A stretch of 64,000 nucleotides of DNA, from contig NZ_CP040442.1 in assembly GCF_015191005.1 (NCBI RefSeq), positions 1,798,001-1,862,000 on the forward strand, in the 5' to 3' direction. The position numbers and the translations under genes are program-made. This document shows positions 18,205-27,227 of this stretch, one piece after another. The notes beneath the pieces are model-generated. The model was not told where the DNA came from. It saw only the letters and a program-made list of their open reading frames with translations, and did no database searches. Source of the DNA: Kaistella flava (ex Peng et al. 2021). Lineage in GTDB: Bacteria > Bacteroidota > Bacteroidia > Flavobacteriales > Weeksellaceae. Each line of letters opens with the position of its first letter. Position 1 is the first letter of the stretch.

Positions 18205-19440
18205 TTAAAACTTGCCGATGTCGTCTCTGTAATATTCGTAATCATAGTGAATAAGATCTGCATCTTTATACACTTCTTTGCGCGCTTCTTCGAAAGTATC
18301 GCCAGTGGCAACCAAACTTAAAACACGTCCGCCAGTGGTTAAAATCTGATTTCCTTTGACTCTCGCGCCGGCAAAAAGAAGTTGACTGGTCACTTTTTCT
18401 GTATTTCTGATTTCAAAACCTGTCTCGATTTGACGTGGATAACCGCCGGAACACATTACCAAACACACCGCTTTTTTGTCGCTGAATTTCAGTTCGATAT
18501 CGTTTCCTTCTATGCAATCCATGATGACATCGTACAGATTATTTTCCAGCAAAGCCATAATTACCTGCGTTTCCGGGTCGCCTAATCTCATGTTATATTC
18601 CAGCAAATAGGTTCCGTTTGCCGTCACCATTAAACCGAAAAAGATAAAACCTTTGAACCGGATATTCGAAGCATGAAGTCCTACTAACGTCGGTTTTAAG
18701 ATATTTTCGTCAAAATCTTTTTGATGGGCTTCCGTAAATTCCGGACTTGGCGCAACGCTTCCCATTCCACCAGTATTCGGTCCTGTATCACCTGAGCCTG
18801 CTTTTTTATAATCCTTCACTGGAATACATGGGAACAATTTATCGCCATTTGAAAAGGCGATAATGGAGGCTTCAAAACCTTTTAAATATTCTTCGATGAC
18901 CAATTGAATTCCGGCATCACCAAATATTCTTTCGATCATAAATTGGTGAATAGTCATTTCAGCTTCGGCTAAATCTTCAGCAATCACAACGCCTTTTCCG
19001 CCCGCAAGTCCGCTGGCTTTAATTACTAGAGGAAACTCCTGCGTTCTTACGTAATCAATCGCGTCTTGATAGGCTTCAAATACTTTTGCTTTTGCAGTTT
19101 TGATATTATGAGTCTGCATGAATTTTTTGGAAAACGCTTTGCTTCCTTCTAATTCTGCCGTTCTTTTTCTTGGACCAAAAATCTTAAGATTATGTTTTTT
19201 AAATTCATCTACAATCCCACCCACTAAAGGTGCTTCCGGACCGACGATGGTTAAATCTATTCTTTCTTTGATGGCGAAGTCTCTTAACCCTTCGATGCTG
19301 TCTTCATATACATTCTGACCCAATGAATCTGTAGTTGCATTTCCTTTGGCGAAATATAATTTAGAAATCCTTTTATCGCTGTTGAGCTTTAAAGCGATCG
19401 CAGATTCTCTGGCGCCGTTTCCTACTATTAATATTTTCAT
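18205..19440 (-). CDS. purD: Phosphoribosylamine--glycine ligase (GAR synthetase)
   Basis: The second step of de novo purine synthesis joins glycine to phosphoribosylamine with ATP. The 411-residue protein has the N-terminal GNGARESAIALKL motif, an ATP-grasp domain with KASGLAGGKGVVIAE near residue 140, the PVKDYKKAGSGDTGPNTGGMGSVAP signature, and the metal-binding YNMRLGDPETQ near 280. It is last in the purM-purN-purH-purD order, followed by an intrinsic terminator. A TANNTTTG box in the gap after purH suggests an additional internal promoter. Confidence 0.98.
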   Translation of the reverse strand: MKILIVGNGARESAIALKLNSDKRISKLYFAKGNATTDSLGQNVYEDSIEGLRDFAIKERIDLTIVGPEAPLVGGIVDEFKKHNLKIFGPRKRTAELEGSKAFSKKFMQTHNIKTAKAKVFEAYQDAIDYVRTQEFPLVIKASGLAGGKGVVIAEDLAEAEMTIHQFMIERIFGDAGIQLVIEEYLKGFEASIIAFSNGDKLFPCIPVKDYKKAGSGDTGPNTGGMGSVAPSPEFTEAHQKDFDENILKPTLVGLHASNIRFKGFIFFGLMVTANGTYLLEYNMRLGDPETQVIMALLENNLYDVIMDCIEGNDIELKFSDKKAVCLVMCSGGYPRQIETGFEIRNTEKVTSQLLFAGARVKGNQILTTGGRVLSLVATGDTFEEARKEVYKDADLIHYDYEYYRDDIGKF

Positions 19441-19464
19441 AGTTTATTATTTGTTTGCTTTTTA

Positions 19465-19472
19465 CAAAATTA
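19465..19472 (-). promoter_or_regulatory. -7 promoter box of purD
   Basis: The minus strand reads TAATTTTG, a TANNTTTG match, 24 bp before the purD ATG, in the 97-bp gap after purH. Confidence 0.55.
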
Positions 19473-19537
19473 CTCAATTGAAAATAAATTTCAAATGGAG
19501 TTGGAAAAAATTTCCGTTCTATATCCCTATAGCAAAA

Positions 19538-21055
19538 TCAATGCAAAAAGTGTCTCATTCCAGAAAACATCATTGGAATTCCATGTTCGTTGGCTGCTTC
19601 GATGCTATCTTCGTCACGCATACTTCCGCCTGGTTGGATAATTGCCTTGATGCCTTCCTTCGCACAAAAGTCAACCACATCTCTGAAAGGGAAAAAGGCA
19701 TCTGAAGCTAAAACTAAATCGCCGTCGAATTTAAGTTTTGCTCTTTCTACAGCATGTTCGGTTGCCCAGATTCTGTTCACCTGACCGCCGCCAATTCCTA
19801 AAGCCTGGAATCCATTGGAAACAACAATCGCATTTGACTTCACATATTTTACAACACGTTGAGCGAATAATAACGCTTTTTCCTGTTCTGTTGTTGGTTT
19901 AAAAACGGTAACAGTTTTAATATCATCAGAAAACTGATTGTCATTATCTTGGACTAACATTCCACCATCAATTTTCACCCAAGTTTGCTGATCGGTCACT
20001 GGATTTTTAATTTTAATGATTCGCAGATTTTTTTTCTTTTTCAAAAACTCTAAAGCATCCTCATCGAAATCCGGCGCCATTACAATTTCTAAAAATGTTT
20101 TACTCAATTCTTCAGCCGTGGCTAAATCTACTTTAAAGTTCATTCCAATAATTCCACCAAAGATGGAAACTGGATCACATTCAAATGTTTTCTTGTAGGT
20201 TTCTACTGCTGTTGTTCCGATGGCAACTCCGCAAGGTGTAGAATGTTTTACGGCGCAACAAGCCATTTCGTCTTTGAATTCGTTTACGACTTTCCAGCAT
20301 AAATCCATATCGCGAAGATTATTGAAAGAAAGTTCTTTTCCACCTAAAATTTCGAAATCTTTCATTGCACCGTTTTCGGTTGTTGAAGTGTAATACGCTG
20401 CAGTTTGATGTGGATTTTCGCCATATCTTAGATCTGAAACTTTTTGATAAGAAGCGTTTAGGTATTGTGGATAATCTTCATCTAAAAGCATTTGCGCAAT
20501 GGCTGCATCATAAGCTGAAGTTAGATTAAATACTTTTCCGGCTAATTTTTTTCTCGTCTCTAAAGATGTTTCGCCAGATTCTTCGATTTCTTTTTGAACC
20601 AAAGCGTAATCTTCAACATTGGTAATTACGGCAACTGACTGAAAATTCTTCGCACCGGAACGCAACATTGAAGGTCCACCAATATCGATGAATTCTACTT
20701 TATCTTCTAATGAAATATCGGTATTTGCATGAGCGAAAAACGGATACAAGTTCACAACAACCATATCGATTAATCCGATTTCGTGTTCTTTCACCGTATT
20801 CATGTGTTCTTCATTAGAACGAACGGCAAGCAATCCGCCATGAACTTTTGGATGCAACGTTTTTACACGTCCATCCAACATTTCTGGGAAATCAGTTACT
20901 TCATCAATTTGAATTGGATTTAAACCAGCTTCTTTTAAATGCTTAAAAGTTCCACCTGTGGAAATTAATTCGTAATTGTTTGCTTCTAAAAACTTTGCAA
21001 AATCTACGAGTCCGGATTTATCGGAAACGGAAATGAGCGCTCTTTTTTTTGACAT
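19538..21055 (-). CDS. purH: Bifunctional AICAR formyltransferase/IMP cyclohydrolase
   Basis: The last two steps of IMP synthesis. The 505 residues comprise an N-terminal methylglyoxal-synthase-like IMP cyclohydrolase domain ([22 protein letters not shown], then [14 protein letters not shown] near residue 65). The AICAR formyltransferase domain contains [14 protein letters not shown] near 210, the catalytic KHSTPCG near 262, and DAFFPFRD near 465. It ends in the characteristic FSGMRHFLH. The formyl donor is 10-formyltetrahydrofolate, which Fhs at 3447-5123 can supply. It sits between purN and purD. Confidence 0.98.
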   Translation of the reverse strand: MSKKRALISVSDKSGLVDFAKFLEANNYELISTGGTFKHLKEAGLNPIQIDEVTDFPEMLDGRVKTLHPKVHGGLLAVRSNEEHMNTVKEHEIGLIDMVVVNLYPFFAHANTDISLEDKVEFIDIGGPSMLRSGAKNFQSVAVITNVEDYALVQKEIEESGETSLETRKKLAGKVFNLTSAYDAAIAQMLLDEDYPQYLNASYQKVSDLRYGENPHQTAAYYTSTTENGAMKDFEILGGKELSFNNLRDMDLCWKVVNEFKDEMACCAVKHSTPCGVAIGTTAVETYKKTFECDPVSIFGGIIGMNFKVDLATAEELSKTFLEIVMAPDFDEDALEFLKKKKNLRIIKIKNPVTDQQTWVKIDGGMLVQDNDNQFSDDIKTVTVFKPTTEQEKALLFAQRVVKYVKSNAIVVSNGFQALGIGGGQVNRIWATEHAVERAKLKFDGDLVLASDAFFPFRDVVDFCAKEGIKAIIQPGGSMRDEDSIEAANEHGIPMMFSGMRHFLH

Positions 21056-21083
21056 TTTCTTTCTTTTTTACTTTTTATTAGAT

Positions 21084-21253
21084 CCGTTCTTTCACCAACG
21101 GTTTTGATTTTCTAAATTCCGTAGGTTTCACCGACGGTTATTATTGTTGAATTCCGTCGGAATTCGTTTTTTGATATTTATATCTTCTTCAATAGGGTTT
21201 CTTCTTCCATAGGGCTTCACCCTATGCTATTGATTTCGCCACTTCGTGGCTGG
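21084..21253. repeat. Cluster of small palindromes between purN and purH
   Basis: The 203-bp gap is packed with short inverted repeats: CCGTTCTTTCACCAACGG, CCGTAGGTTTCACCGACGG, GAATTCCGTCGGAATTC, AGGGCTTCACCCT and GCCACTTCGTGGC, the last two separated by ATGCTATTGATTTC. A related unit, ACGGGCTAAAGCCCGT followed by TTCTATTGATG, lies at 52336. No ORF is seen. Confidence 0.7.
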
Positions 21254-21258
21254 GTTGT

Positions 21259-21819
21259 TTAATTTAAAACTAGATTTATTGCTTTTGGGAAAATCTCATA
21301 TTCTATGGTATGAATTTTTTCGGCTAATGTTTCTAAAGATTCGTCCTTTGAAATTTCAAATGATTTTTGAAGAATGATTTCACCTTCATCAATTCCTGAA
21401 GTTACATAATGAACGGTTGCGCCACTTTCTTTTTCTCCCTGTACTAAAACGGCTTCGTGAACGTGATGTCCCCACATTCCTTTTCCACCAAATTTGGGTA
21501 ATAATGCAGGATGAATATTGATTATCTTTCCATTAAAAGATTCACAGAATTCTTTATTTAAAATTGATAAAAATCCAGCGAGTACAATTAAATCGGTGTT
21601 TTCAGGAAGGAATTGCTTTAATTCAGATGAGAACGTTTTCCCTCTAGGAATTAGTTGAACTGAAATATTGTGTTTTTTCGCACGCTCCAATCCGAAACAT
21701 TCCCTATCGGCAACAACTAAAGAAATTTTTGCATTTGGAATTTCTCCATTGTCAATGCAGTCAATAATCCTTTGTAAATTGGTTCCGCCACCGGAAACTA
21801 AAACTACGATATTCTTCAT
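21259..21819 (-). CDS. purN: Phosphoribosylglycinamide formyltransferase
   Basis: Transfers a formyl group from 10-formyltetrahydrofolate to GAR in purine synthesis. The 186-residue length is typical. The phosphate-binding VSGGGTNLQRIID lies at the N-terminus. The catalytic core has NIHPALLPKFGGKGMWGHHVHEAV (Asn, His) near residues 104-127 and the downstream GATVHYVTSGIDEGEIILQ with the catalytic Asp near 143. It follows purM by 99 bp that contain a tandem repeat, and precedes purH. Confidence 0.98.
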   Translation of the reverse strand: MKNIVVLVSGGGTNLQRIIDCIDNGEIPNAKISLVVADRECFGLERAKKHNISVQLIPRGKTFSSELKQFLPENTDLIVLAGFLSILNKEFCESFNGKIINIHPALLPKFGGKGMWGHHVHEAVLVQGEKESGATVHYVTSGIDEGEIILQKSFEISKDESLETLAEKIHTIEYEIFPKAINLVLN

Positions 21820-21830
21820 TTATTTTAACG

Positions 21831-21883
21831 ATGAGTAATGGGTAATCCGCAATGAGTAATAAGTAATGGATAATGAGTAATTC
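21831..21883. repeat. Tandem repeat between purM and purN
   Basis: Five or so degenerate 9-10-bp units of the type GTAATGAGTAAT follow one another (ATGAGTAATGGGTAATC, CAATGAGTAATAAGTAATGG, ATAATGAGTAATTC). The same unit makes the array in the hisS leader. Confidence 0.7.
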
Positions 21884-21918
21884 ACTTCAATCTCTTACTT
21901 ATCGTTTTTTTTTAAATA

Positions 21919-22908
21919 TTAGATTAAATTTATTTTCTCTGAACCTTCTGTGATTACACCGATTTCGTACGCATCATCTAGTAAATCCAATATTTTTTCA
22001 GCATGTTTCTCATCAACTACCACGACCATTCCAACTCCCATGTTGAATGTTCCGTACATTTCCATACGATCAATGTTTCCGCGCTTTTCTAATTCAAGCA
22101 TTACGGAAGGGATTTTAATTTTAGAAGCGTCGATTGTTGCACAAAGGTTTTCCGGAATAATTCTCGGAATATTTTCGATGATTCCTCCACCTGTAATATG
22201 TGCAATTCCACAAACATCAACTTCTTCTAAAATTCTATGAATTGGTTGGTAATACAATCTCGTTGGAACAAGAAGCGTTTCGTACAAAGGTTTCCCTTCA
22301 AACTCTTCATTGAAATCAGGAAAGATCTTTCTCACCAATGAAAAACCATTGGAGTGAAATCCTGAACTTGGCAAAGCGATAATTTTACAGCCTTTTTTGA
22401 TTGCTGAACCATCAATAATATTTTCTTTTTCAACAATGCCTACACAGAAACCTGCAACATCATAATCGCCTGGTTTATACATTCCGGGCATTTCCGCGGT
22501 TTCGCCACCGATCAAGGCGCAATTATTATCTTTACAAGCCTTCACCATTCCCATCACGATTTCGGCTGCAATGTCAGCATCCAATTTTCCACACGCTAAA
22601 TAATCAAGGAAAAATAATGGTTTCGCTCCGTGACATATTATATCGTTGGCACACATCGCAAAACAGTCAACACCAATAGAATCGTATTTTTTAGAATCTA
22701 AAGCGACTTTCAGTTTGGTTCCTACTCCATCGGTTCCGCTTACGAGAACTGGATTTTTGTAGCCCGCGATTTCATAGAATGCACCAAAACTTCCAAGATT
22801 ATTCAAAACATTTTTGTTATGCGTTTCTGCAACGGCTGTTTTGATTTTATCAACAGTTTTGTAACCTTCTTCTTTATCGACTCCGGCGGATTTGTAGGTA
22901 TTGCTCAT
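21919..22908 (-). CDS. purM: Phosphoribosylformylglycinamidine cyclo-ligase
   Basis: Closes the imidazole ring to give AIR, using ATP. The 329 residues contain the PurM-family N-terminus (YKSAGVDKEEGYKTVDKIK), the signature SGTDGVGTKLKVAL near residue 58, the metal-binding LIGGETAEMPGMY near 137, and GFHSNGFSLVR in the C-terminal half. It is the first purine gene of the minus-strand block, upstream of purN. A complete small transcription unit with its own terminator lies immediately upstream, so the promoter of purM is either between 22908 and 22958 or read-through through that terminator. Confidence 0.98.
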   Translation of the reverse strand: MSNTYKSAGVDKEEGYKTVDKIKTAVAETHNKNVLNNLGSFGAFYEIAGYKNPVLVSGTDGVGTKLKVALDSKKYDSIGVDCFAMCANDIICHGAKPLFFLDYLACGKLDADIAAEIVMGMVKACKDNNCALIGGETAEMPGMYKPGDYDVAGFCVGIVEKENIIDGSAIKKGCKIIALPSSGFHSNGFSLVRKIFPDFNEEFEGKPLYETLLVPTRLYYQPIHRILEEVDVCGIAHITGGGIIENIPRIIPENLCATIDASKIKIPSVMLELEKRGNIDRMEMYGTFNMGVGMVVVVDEKHAEKILDLLDDAYEIGVITEGSEKINLI

Positions 22909-22958
22909 TTTTGATTCTTTAATAGTATGTTTCTAAAATATCTTTATTTCATAAAAAC

Positions 22959-22995
22959 AAAAAAGCCGGCAGTCTTTCTGACCGTCGGCTTTTTG
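22959..22995. terminator. Strong terminator upstream of purM
   Basis: AAAAAGCCG-x-C and G-x-CGGCTTTTT arms form a long stem around TCTTTCTGA, with A/T tracts on both sides, so it can work in either direction. It lies between the 24-aa ORF and purM on the minus strand. Confidence 0.85.
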
Positions 22996-22996
22996 T

Positions 22997-23071
22997 TTAT
23001 TTTTCAGCGTCGATTACATTTCCAAAAACTTGGATGATTACTTTTGGTGAATGTAATAAATGCAGTTTCAC
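22997..23071 (-). CDS. Candidate small ORF, 24 aa, upstream of purM
   Basis: Minus-strand GTG-initiated frame: VKLHLLHSPKVIIQVFGNVI followed by DAEK and TAA. It starts right after an in-frame TAA, so it is not the tail of a larger gene. A near-consensus -7 box (TATTTTCG, 23091-23098) lies 19 nt upstream, and a strong terminator begins one base after the stop, so promoter, ORF and terminator make a complete unit of about 130 nt. It may be a small protein or an attenuating leader peptide for purM. The start codon is non-ATG and no Shine-Dalgarno is evident. I do not recognise a family. Confidence 0.45.
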   Translation of the reverse strand: MKLHLLHSPKVIIQVFGNVIDAEK

Positions 23072-23090
23072 TTTTTAAAATTTTGTTCTG

Positions 23091-23098
23091 CGAAAATA
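23091..23098 (-). promoter_or_regulatory. -7 box of the small ORF upstream of purM
   Basis: TATTTTCG on the minus strand differs from TANNTTTG at one base and is followed by CAGA, as are the uvrA and hisS boxes. Confidence 0.45.
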
Positions 23099-23298
23099 AG
23101 ATTTTTAAACCTGATTCTAAAATTATAAATGATAAATTTTCCACAATTTTATCTTAATGGAATTTCGAACAGTTGAAAATTAATCAAAGTCTATTTTATT
23201 TATTTCGAATTTTTCATTTTATTAGACTTCAAAATATTTTTTATTTAGAAAATAGATCACGATTCTTTTTGTATTTATTTTTTTTTAAAAAAAAGAGA

Positions 23299-23432
23299 CA
23301 AAAGTTTTAATTTAATTAGTTGTTCAAAAGATTGCAAAAAGTGATTAGCATGACTTTTTTAAAGACTCTCTAAACTTCTTTAAAACCGCAAAAGGCAAAA
23401 GCTTTATTTTAATTAGTTATACAAAATATTCA
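23299..23432 (+). repeat. Imperfect direct repeat, 97-bp offset
   Basis: CAAAAGTTTTAATTTAATTA at 23299 recurs as CAAAAGCTTTATTTTAATTA at 23396, and similarity continues through GTTGTTCAAAAGATT versus GTTATACAAAATATT. The rest of 23099-23535 is very A/T-rich and shows nothing else I can support. Confidence 0.5.
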
Positions 23433-23583
23433 AATACCGAGGATTTTAAATCCGTGCTACTTTTTTGAACTTTAATAAAAGTTCCCAAAGTTAAAATAAC
23501 CATCATTACTATTTTCTATATTCCACAAGAACTGTTTGGAACAATATTTCTATACCTTGCTTGGACCAATTACGAGACAGATC

Positions 23584-24726
23584 ATGACGAATAAAGATTT
23601 AAATTTTGGTAAAGGATTTATCTTCACCAAACATACTCCGAAAGAAATTTCCCATTTTGATCGGGTCTTTGATGTTTTCAAAGATTTACTCACCCATACT
23701 TCCGGCGATATCGAAGAAGCATTTGAATGGCTCGATATGCTGGATAAAGAATATGACATTTTCACCGATGAATATACGCTTGAAAACTTTGAAGAAGATT
23801 TGAAGAAACGCGGTTATATCAAGGAAGAAAAAAAGGACGAAGATGGAAACACCGGAACTGGAAAAGGCAAAAACATTTTAACAGCAAAACTGGAAGCAGC
23901 TTTACGGCAATTCGCTTTAGACCAAATTTTCGGTAAACTTAAAAAAAGCGGTATCGGAAATCACAACACCAAAAAAGTCGGCGTGGGTGATGAACGTGAA
24001 GGCGAGAATCGCACATTTCAATATGGCGACGATTTATCCACGGTGAACATGACCGAGAGTTTGAAAAATGCACAAATCAATAATGGGATTTCAGACTTGC
24101 GTTTAACTGAAGACGATCTTATCGTTGAGGAAACCAAACATAAAGCGCAAATGAGCACGGTGTTGATGATCGACATTAGCCACTCTATGATTTTGTACGG
24201 CGAAGACCGAATCACGCCCGCCAAAAAAGTCGCCATGGCTTTGGTTGAATTAATTAAAAGAAAATATCCGAAAGATTCCATTGACATTATTGTCTTCGGA
24301 AACGAAGCCTGGCCGATTAAAATCAAAGACCTTCCTTATTTACAAGTTGGACCTTATCACACCAACACCGTTGCCGGTTTGGAATTAGCGATGGATATTC
24401 TGCGAAGAAAAAGAAATACCAATAAGCAGATTTTTATGATTACCGACGGAAAACCGAGTTGTATTAAATTACCAACGGGAGAATTCTACATGAACAGCAA
24501 TGGCCTCGACCAAATGATTGTTGACCAATGTCTGAACAAAGCTGCACAAGCAAGAAAACTAAAGATTCCAATCACTACTTTCATGATTGCACAAGATCCA
24601 TATCTCCGAAAATTCGTGGACGCTTTCACGGCTCAAAATCAAGGAAAAGCATTCTTAACAGGACTTTCAGGGTTGGGAGAAATGATTTTTGAAGATTACG
24701 AAAAAAATAGAATTAAAAGAATTTAG
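23584..24726 (+). CDS. VWA domain-containing protein
   Basis: A 380-residue protein from the ATG at 23584; an upstream TTG reading would add 16 residues that look non-coding. The von Willebrand A domain fills the C-terminal half. Its MIDAS motif is DISHS in VLMIDISHSM, with the conserved Thr in the HTNTVAGLELAMDIL region and TDGKPS supplying the last metal ligand. The N-terminal half is acidic and helical and binds nothing recognisable. It is paired with a MoxR-like AAA ATPase 162 bp downstream. VWA-MoxR pairs act as chelatase-like or chaperone complexes, for example inserting metals or remodelling target proteins. Confidence 0.9.
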   Translation: MTNKDLNFGKGFIFTKHTPKEISHFDRVFDVFKDLLTHTSGDIEEAFEWLDMLDKEYDIFTDEYTLENFEEDLKKRGYIKEEKKDEDGNTGTGKGKNILTAKLEAALRQFALDQIFGKLKKSGIGNHNTKKVGVGDEREGENRTFQYGDDLSTVNMTESLKNAQINNGISDLRLTEDDLIVEETKHKAQMSTVLMIDISHSMILYGEDRITPAKKVAMALVELIKRKYPKDSIDIIVFGNEAWPIKIKDLPYLQVGPYHTNTVAGLELAMDILRRKRNTNKQIFMITDGKPSCIKLPTGEFYMNSNGLDQMIVDQCLNKAAQARKLKIPITTFMIAQDPYLRKFVDAFTAQNQGKAFLTGLSGLGEMIFEDYEKNRIKRI

Positions 24727-24806
24727 TAGGCTAATAGACAATATACTGATATATAATAGACTAGTAAATATTAGACTTACGATTAGAAGCAATAAAGACT
24801 CATAGA

Positions 24807-24852
24807 AACCTTTGCGTTCATTGCGTTCTCTCTTCGCGACTTTGCGAGAAAC
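24807..24852. repeat. Short repeat fragment between the VWA and AAA genes
   Basis: CCTTTGCGTTCATTGCGTTC is followed by CTTCGCGACTTTGCGAGAAA. It has the same TTTGCG/TTTGTG repeat vocabulary as the ends of the MITE-like elements at 17875 and 34752. I judge it a degenerate relative. Confidence 0.4.
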
Positions 24853-24888
24853 AAAAAAATTTAGAAATAAATCAACATAATAAAATAC

Positions 24889-26343
24889 ATGAAAAAAGAT
24901 ATCACATTCAAAGAATTAAAAGATTCTGGTTACACGCATAAAACCATTAACCAGGAAATTCAGGCCAATTTAATTGCCAAAATTAAAGCTAAAGAACCGG
25001 TATTCGAAGGACTTTGGGGTTATGAAGATACCGTTGTTCCGCAATTAAAAAAAGCAATTCTTGCAGGACATCACATTAATCTTTTAGGATTGCGTGGACA
25101 GGCAAAAACCAAGATTGCGAGGAGCATGGTGAGTTTGCTCGATGAATATATGCCGATTGTAAAAGGGTCTGAAATCAATGACAGTCCTTTTAACCCGATC
25201 TCAAAATATGCCAGAGATTTGATCGAAGCACAAGGCGACGAAACCATGATTTCCTGGGTGCACCGTTCTGATCGTTTCTATGAAAAACTGGCAACTCCGG
25301 ATGTAAATGTGGCTGATTTAATTGGTGATATCGATCCGATAAAAGCTGCGACTTTGAAACTGCCTTATTCCGATGAACGCGTTTTACATTACGGAATGAT
25401 TCCGCGTGCCAACCGTTGTATTTTTGTCTTGAATGAACTGCCCGATTTGCAAGCACGAATTCAGGTTTCCTTATTTAATATTTTACAGGAAGGCGATATT
25501 CAAATCCGTGGATTTCAGTTGAGAATGCCGTTGGATATTCAGTTTGTGTTTACGGCGAATCCGGAAGATTACACGAACAGGGGAAGCATTGTAACTCCTT
25601 TAAAAGACAGAATCGGTTCACAGATTTTTACGCATTATCCAAAAACTATCGCTCTTGCCAGACAAATTACAGAACAGGAAGCCTTAATTTCTGCGGAAGA
25701 TAAAGCCCAAATCCAAGTTCCAAGTATGGCGAAAGATCTTTTAGAAGAAGTTGCTTTTGCGGCACGTGATAGCGAATATGTTGATGCGAAAAGCGGCGTC
25801 AGTGCGCGACTTACAATCAGTGCGATGGAAAATTTAATGGCCGCAGCAAAATTGCGTTTGATCGAATCAGATTCCGAAAAGACTACGATTCGCTTGGTCG
25901 ATTTCATGTCCATCATTCCTTCGATTACAGGAAAAATCGAACTCGTTTACGAAGGAGAACAGGAAGGCGCAGATCACGTTGCGAAAATCCTAATTGACAA
26001 AGCAGTTACGACTCAGTTTGAAATGATTTTTCCGCGAATTCCAAAACTGGAAAAAGAAGGTATTAAAACTCCTTACACCGATTTGATCAAGTGGTTCAAT
26101 AAAAATTCACTCGAATTAAATTACGACGACACCGATAAGGAATTTTATTCCAAACTCGACAGCGTAAAACCGCTTTCAGAAATTATCGAGGAGTACGCAG
26201 ATCAGCTAAGTCCGGAAGATCAAAACTTCTGCAAAGAGCTTATTTTATGGGCTTTAACTATTAACAATAAACTTGACAAATCTGAAAACGAAAAAGCGTT
26301 CACTTTTGATTCTGCTGGAATTGGTAAATATTACAGCAATTAA
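24889..26343 (+). CDS. MoxR-like AAA ATPase with altered Walker motifs
   Basis: A 484-residue AAA protein of the MoxR/magnesium-chelatase type, partner of the upstream VWA protein. The P-loop is GLRGQAKT (residues 67-74), with Ala at the position of the usual second Gly. Walker B is CIFVLNELPDL, with Asn182 in place of the usual Asp before Glu183. Sensor 1 is FTANPEDY, and the DRIG arginine segment follows. The C-terminal 130 residues are helical. The deviations may mean weak or no ATP hydrolysis, or they may be characteristic of this subfamily. An intrinsic terminator follows. The metal or client is unknown. Confidence 0.9.
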   Translation: MKKDITFKELKDSGYTHKTINQEIQANLIAKIKAKEPVFEGLWGYEDTVVPQLKKAILAGHHINLLGLRGQAKTKIARSMVSLLDEYMPIVKGSEINDSPFNPISKYARDLIEAQGDETMISWVHRSDRFYEKLATPDVNVADLIGDIDPIKAATLKLPYSDERVLHYGMIPRANRCIFVLNELPDLQARIQVSLFNILQEGDIQIRGFQLRMPLDIQFVFTANPEDYTNRGSIVTPLKDRIGSQIFTHYPKTIALARQITEQEALISAEDKAQIQVPSMAKDLLEEVAFAARDSEYVDAKSGVSARLTISAMENLMAAAKLRLIESDSEKTTIRLVDFMSIIPSITGKIELVYEGEQEGADHVAKILIDKAVTTQFEMIFPRIPKLEKEGIKTPYTDLIKWFNKNSLELNYDDTDKEFYSKLDSVKPLSEIIEEYADQLSPEDQNFCKELILWALTINNKLDKSENEKAFTFDSAGIGKYYSN

Positions 26344-26392
26344 TTTTTAAGGAATAGAAGATTTTCGTACTTCTGATTCTTAGTAAACTCAG

Positions 26393-26424
26393 CTCTCTTA
26401 AAGTAATTTAGGAGAGTTTTTTTT
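26393..26424 (+). terminator. Intrinsic terminator of the VWA-AAA pair
   Basis: CTCTC and GAGAG pair around about 13 nt, followed by eight T residues, 50 bp after the AAA gene stop. Confidence 0.75.
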
Positions 26425-26567
26425 GAGATTAATCCTAAATTATTCCTACTTTGTACAAATGAAAATTGGGAGATTTCAGAAGTTTACTTTTTATAATTTT
26501 AATGAGTCAAATTATGAAAAAACACGCTAATCTTTTAATAAAATTAGGATCAAAAAACAAGAAATAA

Positions 26568-27020
26568 ATGGACTTACTCAGTAATATAGTCTGGAGCTTC
26601 AATGACACAGAATACGATTCCAAAGAAGATTTCAATAAAGATATTTCACAATATCAACTTAAAATCAAGAAGGAAGAAGCATCATGGAATCCAGACGAAA
26701 TCGTAATTGAAAACAACGCAGTCGACATCGTATTTATGGCGTGGGTTGATGAAAATGGTTTGGCAGAAAACGAAACGCTTTTAGAAGATGAGGAATTTTT
26801 TGATGATGAAAGCAATAGTGAATTCGGTTTATTTCAAGCCGATATTCAAGCCCGACTTCATGCAGAGAACGGCAAAAATTTTTCCGCTTTAGAATTAATG
26901 TACAAACTAGATCAACAGATGAAACCCAAAGAATTGGGCGATGATCTTTTTTTTGAAGGTTTAGGCAGTTTAGAAAGTGAAAATAATATTCCTAAATTTT
27001 ATTTATTTTGCGGAAGTTGA
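26568..27020 (+). CDS. Hypothetical acidic cytosolic protein
   Basis: A 150-residue protein with no recognised family. It has no signal peptide or membrane segment. It is strongly acidic in the middle (an ETLLEDEEFFDDESN stretch around residues 78-92), and its last third has a FSALELMYKLDQQMKPKELGDD segment followed by LGDDLFFEGLG. It stands alone between the AAA gene terminator and the HPF-like gene. A weak TANNTTT-type box could not be assigned. Codon use is like its neighbours, so it is probably a real gene rather than a shadow. Confidence 0.7.
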   Translation: MDLLSNIVWSFNDTEYDSKEDFNKDISQYQLKIKKEEASWNPDEIVIENNAVDIVFMAWVDENGLAENETLLEDEEFFDDESNSEFGLFQADIQARLHAENGKNFSALELMYKLDQQMKPKELGDDLFFEGLGSLESENNIPKFYLFCGS

Positions 27021-27227
27021 AATTAATAAAATTCATCCCGAATTTTCTTCAAACAACAGATATCAAAAAAATGAAGAATAGACAAAGTCAAGGACATCTT
27101 AAACAGCCAATTGTGTTAATGTGATGTTAAACTGTGCAATTACTTGCCTGAATATCGGCGTATCTCCTATCTTTAATTAACGGTAAAAAAAATAAACTTA
27201 TCGACACAACTAAAAAATTGAATTAAA

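Noticed and set aside
19538..19784. Plus-strand open frames within purH
   Set aside because: They are antisense shadows of a strongly conserved gene.
26460..26531. 23-codon ATG frame between the AAA terminator and the acidic hypothetical
   Set aside because: No promoter box, terminator or recognisable property supports it, unlike the two small ORFs that were kept.
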